Assembly: GCA_002284615.2 (NCBI GenBank)
Contig: MU069440.1
Location: forward strand, 134,280 to 145,520
Direction: 5' to 3'
DNA: 11,241 bases
Source: Dunaliella salina
Lineage: Eukaryota; Chlorophyta; Chlorophyceae; Chlamydomonadales; Dunaliellaceae
The translations under genes were made by a program, and so were the position numbers. Of the stretch, positions 7,518-11,241 are shown in pieces. Numbering within the stretch: the first letter of the stretch is position 1; each line of letters opens with the position of its first letter. The notes below the pieces were generated by a model that worked only from the letters and a program-made list of their open reading frames with translations, ran no database searches and was not told where the DNA came from.

Positions 7518-7962
7518 GCCATGCTTGGGTGATTGCGCCTTGTGCTATATGTGTTGCAGCTGTCGCGCTTGAATGTGCATGCGGTGCAAAGGTTCAGGCA
7601 ACCTAACACAATTGGACACACATGCATGTCAAAAGTGGACAGCATGGGCTCTTGTGACAGATTGCTTGAAAGCCTCTTATGAAAAACCCACAAGTCCTTG
7701 TGGGAAAAGGGCACATGTGGATCTCACTCACAATGAAACTGCCATAAGGCTTGGCCACCACTTTGGAGGGAGGAGGGAAGGTGGCTTGTAGCAAGGTGCA
7801 CAGTGCCTGCACGATGCCATTCCTGGTCTGCTCATCCCGCGCAGTGGGATCCCAAGAGGTCGCCAGCTCCACTAGGGTGCGTTCAAGGGTCAAGGCACCA
7901 TCTGCAGGGGCATGCATGCTCTCTTGCACACGAGAGGCGTTAAGTATGGGTTGCTTCTCCAT
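40..7962 (-). CDS. Terminal nucleotidyltransferase (non-canonical poly(A)/poly(U) polymerase, MUT68/HESO1-like), gene span, 6 exons, 3' end outside window
   Basis: Gene-level entry; coding parts are 7732-7962, 7305-7436, 6085-6209, 4257-4383, 2408-2485 and 40-728. Spliced by GT-AG rules they give about 460 residues with no stop; intron phases are 0, 0, 2, 0, 0, 2. Seen: residues 72-88 carry the polymerase-beta nucleotidyltransferase signature, PYGSF then SGFYTPGSDLDIAL, with metal-binding D86 and D88. ARIPILK (157-163) precedes the third catalytic Asp, D174, in VQVDV. VKLWAKVHGLNDG and GTFNSWSLTLM (206-231), then LQACSPALLPP, match the start of the PAP-associated domain. Family knowledge: such enzymes add U or A to RNA 3' ends; HESO1 and Chlamydomonas MUT68 act on small RNAs and cleaved transcripts. 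Assignment to that subgroup, and U versus A preference, are inference. The rest of the PAP-associated domain and the stop codon lie left of position 1. No signal peptide is apparent. Confidence 0.88.
900..1990 (-). repeat. Degenerate 80-100-bp tandem repeats related to the exon-6 acceptor
   Basis: On the plus strand the core AGCAGGCTTGCAAGGCAAAC, then ATG and often TGCAGGTAGACA, recurs near 926, 1018, 1098, 1188, 1282, 1451, 1543, 1617, 1691, 1750, 1850 and 1943. A higher-order period of about 262 bp shows in 926/1188/1451 and 1018/1282/1543. The same core occurs at 703-735 across the exon-6 acceptor; the 926 copy matches it at about 26 of 37 positions. Confidence 0.78.
2029..2114. repeat. 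(AG)43 microsatellite
   Basis: Pure AG for 86 bp; a CT tract on the sense strand of the nucleotidyltransferase intron. Confidence 0.97.
2408..2485 (-). CDS. Exon 5 of the nucleotidyltransferase gene (central domain, nucleotide-recognition segment)
   Basis: 26 codons, phase 0 at both ends. It reads VKLWAKVHGLNDG then MNGTFNSWSLTLM. This is the conserved (L/V)K.WAK....ND...GT.NS(Y/F/W)..LTLM segment linking the catalytic and PAP-associated domains of non-canonical poly(A) polymerases. Acceptor GTCCGCAG; donor GTACGA. It joins exons 4 and 6 in frame. Confidence 0.92.
2902..3934. mobile_element. hAT-like non-autonomous DNA transposon, 1033 bp
   Basis: The left end TAGGGTTGGCCAATTCCGTA and right end (minus strand) TAGGGTTGGCCAGTTCCGTA match at 19 of 20. 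They are flanked by the perfect 8-bp direct repeat CTTATAAG (2894-2901 and 3935-3942), which fits the nTnnnnAn preference known for hAT insertions. Subterminal repeats of CGTATAA and GCGTCTAATA types follow the left end. No transposase frame is recognised; the short minus-strand frames around 3004-3455 look like chance or captured sequence. It sits inside intron 4. Confidence 0.88.
4139..4200. repeat. (CA)31 microsatellite with adjacent (CG) run
   Basis: Pure CA for 62 bp, preceded by an alternating GC run (4128-4138). A shorter CA run lies at 4241-4252, touching the exon-4 donor on the sense strand as GTATGTGTGTGTGTGCG. Alternating purine-pyrimidine sequence of this length could adopt Z-DNA. 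Confidence 0.97.
4257..4383 (-). CDS. Exon 4 of the nucleotidyltransferase gene (third catalytic aspartate)
   Basis: One base completing the split lysine codon, then 42 codons: TTEIHSNVQVDVCCG, then SAFKHDIIGRIS, then EPRVKQLFRL. D174 in VQVDV is the third metal ligand of the palm domain. The helix around EPRVKQLFRL leads into the VKLWAK of exon 5, the usual order in this family. The acceptor is ATATGCAG; the donor is GTATGTGTGTG, merging into a GT run. Two extra copies of the acceptor and the first roughly 49 bases lie upstream at 4516 and 4646, but only this copy reads through to the rest of the domain. Confidence 0.9.
4330..4713 (-). repeat. About 131-bp repeat, 3 copies, each with the exon-4 acceptor
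   Basis: The acceptor base of exon 4 is at 4383; equivalent positions are 4516 and 4646 (intervals 133 and 130). All three carry TGCAG, then TGACGGAGATCC or CGACGGAGATCC, then exon-4 sequence to about GGGCTG. The two upstream copies read VQLDVCCGL where exon 4 has VQVDVCCGL, then meet stops (TGA) within 9-16 codons. Confidence 0.93.
4384..6084 (-). other. Intron 3 of the nucleotidyltransferase gene
   Basis: 1701 bp, donor GTGAGT, acceptor ATATGCAG. In sense order it holds the 94-bp junction-containing array (about 5474-6084), a 120-bp duplication (5066-5305) and two extra copies of the exon-4 acceptor region (about 4450-4713). Almost the whole intron is tandem repeats. Confidence 0.85.
5066..5305. 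repeat. 120-bp tandem duplication
   Basis: TTAAAATACGCGTC occurs at 5086 and 5206, each followed by GACCCATCCCTGGTCTTTT and then GGATGGAGGGTCTT. The last string also occurs near 4890, suggesting a third, partial copy. Confidence 0.9.
5474..6110 (-). repeat. 94-bp tandem array containing copies of the exon-3/intron-3 junction
   Basis: GGATCC recurs at 5528, 5622, 5716, 5810, 5904, 5998 and 6095: five intervals of exactly 94 bp, then one of 97 to the real exon. On the sense strand each unit carries GCAAGGATCC plus the exon-3 tail and a GTGAG or GTAAG donor. It also carries a TTTGCAG or TGTGCAG acceptor 33 nt (34 in the last unit) before that donor. Cassettes: 5517-5550, 5612-5644, 5706-5738, 5800-5832, 5894-5926 and 5988-6020. 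Confidence 0.95.
6085..6209 (-). CDS. Exon 3 of the nucleotidyltransferase gene (strand leading to third Asp)
   Basis: 41 codons plus 2 bases. The acceptor CCCACGCAG gives ALLDHDARAAVLARTANAL, an amphipathic helix, and the exon ends ERVLAARIPIL with the lysine codon split by the intron (AA then G). ARIPILK corresponds to the conserved A(R/K)VPI(L/V)K strand of TRF4/HESO1-type enzymes. The donor GTGAGT is consensus. The last roughly 20 bases and the donor are repeated six times downstream in intron 3. Confidence 0.87.
6271..6287 (-). mobile_element. Solo terminal inverted repeat of the hAT-like family
   Basis: On the minus strand it reads TAGGATTGGCCAATTCC, 16 of 17 matching the ends of the two complete elements. 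No partner end is found nearby; exon 3 lies on the side where the body would be. Probably a relic. Confidence 0.55.
6473..6605. repeat. 34-40-bp minisatellite, about 4 copies
   Basis: The core TGCAAGGGCACCAT recurs at 6483, 6517, 6551 and, shortened, 6591. Each unit is preceded by a near-palindrome, GCACATGTGC or GCACGTGC. Confidence 0.85.
6633..6683 (+). repeat. Dispersed GGTTACA-type repeat, copy 1
   Basis: Contains GGGTTACAGGGTTACAG, GGCCTTCAGTCAAAACG and a GACTGCTAACC end. Related to the copies at 6737, 7107 (inverted) and 9583. The flanking GTGCCCAAGCGA string also recurs near 6790. Confidence 0.7.
6737..6784 (+). repeat. Dispersed GGTTACA-type repeat, copy 2 (left arm of inverted pair)
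   Basis: 48 bp beginning GGTTACAAGGTTACAAGG and ending GCTAGCCT. Its reverse complement is at 7107-7154 with a single mismatch. Confidence 0.85.
6813..6930. repeat. GACAGAT-type minisatellite
   Basis: Imperfect repeats of GTGACAGATACACACTCTTG, with the variants GACAGATGCACACTGTTGA and GACAGATGCATACTCTTGA, about 3-4 copies. Confidence 0.65.
7107..7154 (-). repeat. Dispersed GGTTACA-type repeat, copy 3 (right arm of inverted pair)
   Basis: Inverse of 6737-6784, 47/48 by eye; the pair spans 418 bp. It may be the ends of a non-autonomous element, though no target duplication is clear. Confidence 0.82.
7305..7436 (-). CDS. Exon 2 of the nucleotidyltransferase gene (DxD catalytic motif)
   Basis: 44 codons, phase 0 at both ends. 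It starts SGFYTPGSDLDIALYGE, completing the signature begun in exon 1 and supplying two of the three metal-binding aspartates (D86, D88). It ends ELAKLVPPGKETAPM. The acceptor is TGCAG directly behind a (CA)37 tract, so no normal polypyrimidine tract is present. The donor is GTGGGT. Confidence 0.9.
7437..7731 (-). other. Intron 1 of the nucleotidyltransferase gene
   Basis: 295 bp, donor GTGAGT, acceptor TGCAG. It holds the (TG)37 tract of the plus strand, which on the sense strand is (CA)37 and ends 5 bases before exon 2. The rest is unremarkable. Confidence 0.85.
7442..7515. repeat. (TG)37 microsatellite
   Basis: A pure TG/CA tract of 74 bp. On the sense strand of the nucleotidyltransferase gene it occupies roughly -6 to -79 of the exon-2 acceptor, where a polypyrimidine tract and branch point would be expected. 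Confidence 0.97.
7732..7962 (-). CDS. Exon 1 of the nucleotidyltransferase gene (start codon to G-S-F motif)
   Basis: 77 codons. The ATG at 7962-7960 is chosen because an in-frame TAG lies two codons upstream (7968-7966) and the context AGCATGG is favourable (A at -3, G at +4). The N-terminal part is hydrophilic, with a helical stretch (LERTLVELATSWDP, then NGIVQALCTLLQATFPPP) before KVVAKPYGSFI. The G74-S75 pair is the helical-turn motif that positions the incoming nucleotide triphosphate in polymerase-beta-like enzymes. The donor after ATT is GTGAGT, a perfect consensus, and is phase 0. Reading through the donor would leave the conserved motif at once, which supports the splice. Confidence 0.9.
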
Positions 7963-8138
7963 GCTCTACAGTCCTCAGCTTATGTTCGTTAGGATGTTAG
8001 ACATTTTATTCGCTGCTTCTTACCATTTCTACAACCTTTCGGAACAACATATAAATAATATTGAACAAAATATTATTTATTAGCGTTGAAAACACTTGGC
8101 TCACGAATTCAATCTCGCACAAGTGCTGGATTACCAAA
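7963..8138. promoter_or_regulatory. Probable bidirectional promoter between the two divergent genes
   Basis: 176 bp separates the minus-strand ATG (7962) from the proposed plus-strand ATG (8139). It is much more AT-rich than the exons. A TATA-box-like TATAAATA at 8050-8057 lies about 80 bp before the plus ATG and forms the left arm of a palindrome (8051-8080), so a TATA-like string is also presented to the minus strand. Shared-promoter function is inferred from layout; no other element is recognised. Confidence 0.5.
8051..8080. repeat. Perfect 12-bp inverted repeat with TATA-like arms, 6-bp loop
   Basis: The left arm ATAAATAATATT (8051-8062) and right arm AATATTATTTAT (8069-8080) are exact reverse complements around GAACAA. 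It lies 88 bp from one ATG and 58 bp from the other. It may be a symmetrical core promoter, a cruciform-prone site, or part of a 5' UTR. Confidence 0.75.
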
Positions 8139-8426
8139 ATGCTCCTTGGGCAGGCAGCCCCCTTGCACTTCCTGCCTCAGACTGAAAGAGTTAGAAAGCT
8201 TGCATCTTGTAGTATTTCTGGGCCAGAGAGACAAAGACCCTCAACACATCATGTTGTGTGCCACAAATTATCATTTCCCAGACACGTTGGTTTGCTTGCA
8301 CCTTTGAGAGCACAGCTCAAGAGTGAAGCTGAAGTGTTTAATGAGGGATTGTTTAGTGAAGGCTTGGCTGGTGACATTGGCGACGGAGCTGACTTGGAGG
8401 AGAGGGCTAACCAGCTGCGGGAGCAG
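8139..8426 (+). CDS. Exon A of the coiled-coil gene (probable first exon)
   Basis: The ATG at 8139 opens a frame running 96 codons without a stop to the donor GTGCGA after CAG. The second half is the convincing part: LKSEAEVFNEGLFSEG, then ADLEERANQLREQ. The first half (MLLGQAAPLHFLPQTERVRK...) is of unusual composition and could be non-coding; in that case the exon would start at 8316 after the acceptor GAGAGCACAG, with an unseen upstream exon. The TATA-like box about 80 bp upstream favours the first-exon model. Confidence 0.5.
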
Positions 8427-11220
8427 GTGCGAAAATGATCTCACTGTGTGTTCAAAAAGGGGCCTATTGACAAGTCAGTCTTTGAAGTGTAGATCTGGCC
8501 ACAGACCAACAGGAAGTGTAGAAGCAGCTGGTTGCTTCTCGCAGAGTTTTCTTTCAACGAGCTCGCTCGTCACTGCCTTCCTCCATCCCCTGCGCAGGCT
8601 TCCATATTGACGCAGCAAATCAATGAGCTGTACAACAAGTGCTTCTCCAACGTCTGTGTGGAAGTACCCAATGAAAAGCAGCAGCAGGACTCCCAGCAGG
8701 AGGAGAGGGGAATGGTTGTGAGGGCATTCCCCCAAATGGATGAGGCCCTCTTTGCAGAGCTGGGGAGGACTGAACCACAGGTAGGTCGTGCTTGCCATTG
8801 CTGACGGCACAGTGCCCTCTTTCACCAGTGAAGTCACAGTGACAGTGTTCCCTGTGACCTGTTAAGCTGCTTGCTGCAGCCCGTTAGTGGGAGAGATCCG
8901 GAAGTGTGTGCCCTGAATTTTCAGCACGCTATGCAGCGTGCCCAGTGATCATCATAATTCTGGTAATTACTATTATTCAGACGCCTGGCCCTGTTCAGCA
9001 AGCAAGTAATGGCTTGGAAAGAGTACCGTAGGGGAAGCTGGAATCCAAAGAATCACAAGCAAGTGGTGCTTTCATCCGCTGGTGGAAGAGGAAAGAGTGG
9101 TGGAAGTGAGGGTGCTTGCTGTCTGCTCACCGTAGCATGTTTGGTTGCCAGCTGCTTGTTGGTAGAAGAGGTTCCAAGTTTGTGCATTTTCAGCACGCTA
9201 TGCATGCTCAGTGTTTGTGGAAAAAAGGAGCCTGGCCTTGTTCAGCAGGCAACCCTAGGCTTCGCAAAACTGGAGAGAAAGTTGAGTGGGAATCAAGAAT
9301 GGAGCCTTCATGGTTGCATCTCTGAATCCTCTAGAAGCATGGCGATGCTCGTATCCAGCCATTGAATTAAGCAGTGCATGAAGCATTGCAAGGTTTCTAA
9401 AGGACATGGTTCAGATGAATCCTCAGCCTCAGCAAAGCTTGGTTTTCCCCCTCAAGTGTGGTCACCCCCTGACACGTTGGCTCTCTTACACCTGCAGGTC
9501 CTTGCAGCCCTCCTGGCACAGAAAGAGAAGGAGGATGCCGCTGGTTGGCGCGCCTTACAAGCGCAGGTTGGTCAACAGAATAGGTTACAGGGTTACAGAG
9601 GGAAAAGGCCCTTTGTCAAAACGTGTGACTGCTAGCCAGGACAGGTAACCTCTGCGCGTGCCATGTTGCACTCGTCCTGCCATTCCACTGCTGCAGCTCG
9701 CCTGAAACATTCAAGGTTGGAAAGTTACAAGGTCGCCAAATTATGGGGTCTAAAGGTCACGAGGACAAAAGAGGCCTCAAAGGACTGGCTGCAGGCCTGA
9801 GCTAGCCTTAGCCACCAGACACAAATGTATTGCAAACCCCTCTACGCGTGGTTACTTTCGAGTTGGCATGCATGAGCTTCCGAATGCAGCTCGGCAAGCG
9901 CTGATCCCGTGCAAGGCCCAGGTTCATAAGGGGTTTGATTGTGTTTTCATTGGAAATGGTGCCAGCCACACCAATAAAGATGATATGATAGGGTCACTTT
10001 GTCACTTCTGTTTGGTTTTCTCGAGCTGCAGGATTCGAGTCCTCCACCTACACAATTGGTGGCGGGTGTGCACTAAACAGAATCCCGCACAAACACAGCA
10101 ACTGCTCATGCTGCTCTTTGCATCTAAGAATGGTGTAATTGAAGACTCTAGAATGCTGCTGGATGCATTCAGGAGATGAGGGTCTGCTCTGAGAAAAGTA
10201 GTGCATATCTGTCCTGCCAGGCTGTTAGAGCCTGCTGCACTCTTGGCTTGCAGCATGGATGCCTCAAGAAGTCATAGTGAAGCACTCATAGAGACTAGGA
10301 GTCATGCATTCCGTGGTGGTTGTGTTACCAAGTTTGACATGTCTGCATACGTCTCGTACATGTAGTCTGCATGGGTGGTGGGTGGTGGGTGGTGGCCTGT
10401 CTGCATTGCATTATTTGTAACATTAAAACATTATTGTTGTTACCCCCTGTTACATTATTTGCCTGTCTGCGGGTCGGTGGGTGGTGGCCTGTCACCATTA
10501 CCAATTCCTTGCAGGCCACCACCCTGCAGCAGCTTTGGCTTGCAGCACGGATGCCAAATGTGCTCATAACCCTTGCAGGGTGGTGGCCTGTCTGCATTAT
10601 TTGTAATATTATAACATTGTTGTTACCCCCGCAGTGTTCCAAGCATACTCCTAAAATCCTTCTGGCTTGTTTAATTGTAGGGTAAGCAAAAGTTTCACGT
10701 TTGTCATCTGCATCCCTTGCAGGCCACCACCCTGCAGCTGCGCAATCATGTGTGCAAGAAAAATGTTCAGCGACCCTCCAGTGCGCAATCATGTATGCAG
10801 AAAATACGTCCAACGATTCTCCATACGGCTTTCCCTCAAATGTAGGGTTGGCCAATTCCATACGAATGTGTATGGCATACATACACGTGCAAAATATACG
10901 GCATGTATAGGGCCGTATTTCAAACCATTAGCTAAAGTTGGGAGTTGCTATGCGCTGGCCCCCTCCCCCCCCTCTCTCCCTCTTTCTTTCTCTCTTTATA
11001 TATAGAAATGAAAACAATGTGTATCATGTGTGAAAAACATGTGTACGGAATTGGCCAACCCTACTCACATGACTCCTGCTTGCAGGCTACCACCCTGCAG
11101 CTGCAGCGCAGCCGCATTGAGAACGAGATCGCGGAGATCAGCAATGCCGTGTCAGACTTCGCTCGCTCATCAGCTCAGCAGGATGCACGTGTAGCAAGAG
11201 AGGCGGCTATGGCACCAATG
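8139..11220 (+). CDS. Coiled-coil-rich protein of unknown function, gene span, 4 exons seen, 3' end outside window
   Basis: Gene-level entry; coding parts are 8139-8426, 8598-8780, 9498-9566 and 11086-11220. All three internal introns are phase 0 and every exon is open in the same joined frame, which is the main evidence for one gene. The product so far (about 225 residues) is rich in Glu, Gln, Ala, Leu and Arg with heptad-like runs: LEERANQLREQ, ILTQQINELYNK, LLAQKEKEDAAGWRALQAQ and LQLQRSRIENEIAEISNAV. No catalytic motif, signal peptide or membrane segment is visible. It is probably a structural or scaffold coiled-coil protein, but I do not recognise the family. The gene is divergent from the nucleotidyltransferase; shared promoter use does not establish a shared job. 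Confidence 0.62.
8427..8597 (+). other. Intron A-B of the coiled-coil gene
   Basis: 171 bp, donor GTGCGA, acceptor CCCCTGCGCAG, phase 0. No repeats seen. Confidence 0.65.
8598..8780 (+). CDS. Exon B of the coiled-coil gene
   Basis: 61 codons, phase 0 at both ends. Acceptor CCCCTGCGCAG; donor GTAGGT after CCACAG. It encodes ASILTQQINELYNKCFSN, then a Gln/Glu-rich stretch (NEKQQQDSQQEERG), then FPQMDEALFAELGRTEPQ. It continues the coiled coil of exon A and breaks into a likely loop in the middle. Confidence 0.75.
8781..9497 (+). other. Intron B-C of the coiled-coil gene
   Basis: 717 bp, donor GTAGGT, acceptor ACACCTGCAG. It holds a diverged duplication: TTTTCAGCACGCTATGCA at 8918 and 9187, each followed by a GCCTGGCC(C/T)TGTTCAGCA string about 50-70 bp on. 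The intron end shares GACACGTTGG with the sequence just before the plausible exon-A acceptor (8281 and 9471). Confidence 0.62.
9498..9566 (+). CDS. Exon C of the coiled-coil gene
   Basis: 23 codons, phase 0: VLAALLAQKEKEDAAGWRAL then QAQ. Acceptor ACACCTGCAG; donor GTTGGT. Short, but both splice sites are good and the peptide is clearly helical and in register with its neighbours. Confidence 0.68.
9583..9638 (+). repeat. Dispersed GGTTACA-type repeat, copy 4
   Basis: GGTTACAGGGTTACAGAGG, then GGCCCTTTGTCAAAACG, then GACTGCTAGCC. Starts 16 bp after the exon-C donor. A weaker relative follows near 9714. Confidence 0.75.
10376..10760 (+). repeat. About 208-bp tandem duplication with extra exon-D acceptors
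   Basis: GGTGGTGGCCTGTCTGCATT recurs near 10388 and 10579. CTTGCAGGCCACCACCCTG recurs at 10509 and 10717, and once more with one change at the real exon-D acceptor (11080). GGTGGTGGCCTG is the reverse complement of CAGGCCACCACC, so the two parts of the unit can pair. Confidence 0.85.
10843..11063. mobile_element. hAT-like miniature element (MITE), 221 bp
   Basis: Ends TAGGGTTGGCCAATTCC on both strands (17/17), the same family as the 1033-bp element. Flanking 8-mers CTCAAATG (10835-10842) and CTCACATG (11064-11071) match at 7 of 8, indicating an older insertion. The interior has palindromic TATGGCATAC/CGTATA stretches and a pyrimidine tract (about 10959-10996) ending in an AG. It lies between a decoy acceptor and the real exon-D acceptor. 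Confidence 0.87.
11086..11220 (+). CDS. Exon D of the coiled-coil gene (last exon seen)
   Basis: 45 codons: ATTLQLQRSRIENEIAEISN, then AVSDFARSSAQQDARVAREA, then AMAPM. Acceptor GCTTGCAG at 11085, only 22 bp after the end of a hAT-like element; donor GTGTGTGGG at 11221, running off the window. The first 15 bases and the acceptor are repeated at 10515 and 10723, but only this copy continues into a long helical frame. Confidence 0.72.
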
Positions 11221-11241
11221 GTGTGTGGGTATGGGTGTGGG

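Larger units (their letters stand above)
9567..11085 (+). other. Intron C-D of the coiled-coil gene
   Basis: 1519 bp, donor GTTGGT, acceptor GCTTGCAG. It holds a GGTTACA-type repeat (9583-9638), about 600 bp without recognised features (9640-10240, including an unconvincing 103-codon frame), the approximately 208-bp duplication with copies of the exon-D acceptor (10376-10760) and the 221-bp hAT-like element. Confidence 0.62.

Noticed and set aside
7083..7532. 149-codon plus-strand frame ending in a Val-Cys run
   Set aside because: Antisense to exon 2 and translating the TG microsatellite.
10031..10046. GATTCGAGTCC resembling a tRNA T-loop
   Set aside because: The flanking bases do not form the T-stem, and no tRNA body is present.
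9868..10179. 103-codon plus-strand frame (MHELPNAARQ...)
   Set aside because: Ordinary length for chance, no recognised motif, odd composition, and not joinable in frame with exons C and D by good splice sites.
10982..11004. Pyrimidine tract ending TATATAG in the small hAT-like element as an exon-D acceptor
   Set aside because: The 11086 acceptor preserves the helical frame and the repeated acceptor motif; this upstream one would add transposon sequence with no coding signal.

Overview
This is nuclear DNA from an intron-rich eukaryote, most likely a chlorophycean green alga. The evidence is GT-AG introns with GTGAGT-type donors and GCAG acceptors, long dinucleotide microsatellites, many minisatellites, DNA-transposon-like inverted-repeat elements, and a protein resembling the MUT68/HESO1 group of RNA nucleotidyltransferases. 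A Dunaliella-like genome (large repeat-filled introns, balanced base composition) would fit, but that is inference. Nothing looks bacterial or viral.

Two divergent genes explain all the coding signal I can support. The minus-strand gene runs from its ATG at 7962 to the left edge and continues beyond it. Six exons (7732-7962, 7305-7436, 6085-6209, 4257-4383, 2408-2485, 40-728) join in frame into about 460 residues of a DNA-polymerase-beta-fold terminal nucleotidyltransferase (non-canonical poly(A)/poly(U) polymerase). All three catalytic aspartates and the start of the PAP-associated domain are present, followed by a long disordered segment. The plus-strand gene begins near 8139 and leaves the right edge. 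Four in-frame exons (8139-8426, 8598-8780, 9498-9566, 11086-11220) encode a hydrophilic, coiled-coil-rich protein that I cannot name. The 176 bp between the two ATGs contain a TATA-box-like palindrome and look like a shared bidirectional promoter.

The introns are the most unusual part. Several are filled with tandem repeats whose units contain copies of the adjacent splice junction plus a piece of its exon. Intron 3 has six 94-bp units repeating the exon-3 end and its donor, and also two extra copies of the exon-4 acceptor. Intron 5 has about a dozen decayed copies resembling the exon-6 acceptor. The last plus-strand intron has two extra copies of the final exon's acceptor. The 94-bp units are arranged like micro-exons: AG, 33 nt, GT, in matching phase. 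(CA)n or (GT)n tracts lie against splice sites in introns 1, 4 and 6.

Mobile elements: two hAT-like elements with inverted ends beginning TAGGGTTGGCCAATTCC (1033 bp with a perfect 8-bp target duplication, and 221 bp with a 7/8 duplication), one solo end of the same family, and a dispersed GGTTACA-type repeat with an inverted pair spanning 418 bp.

All gene models come from reading frames, splice consensus and motif recognition by eye. No alignment, RNA evidence or database search was available.
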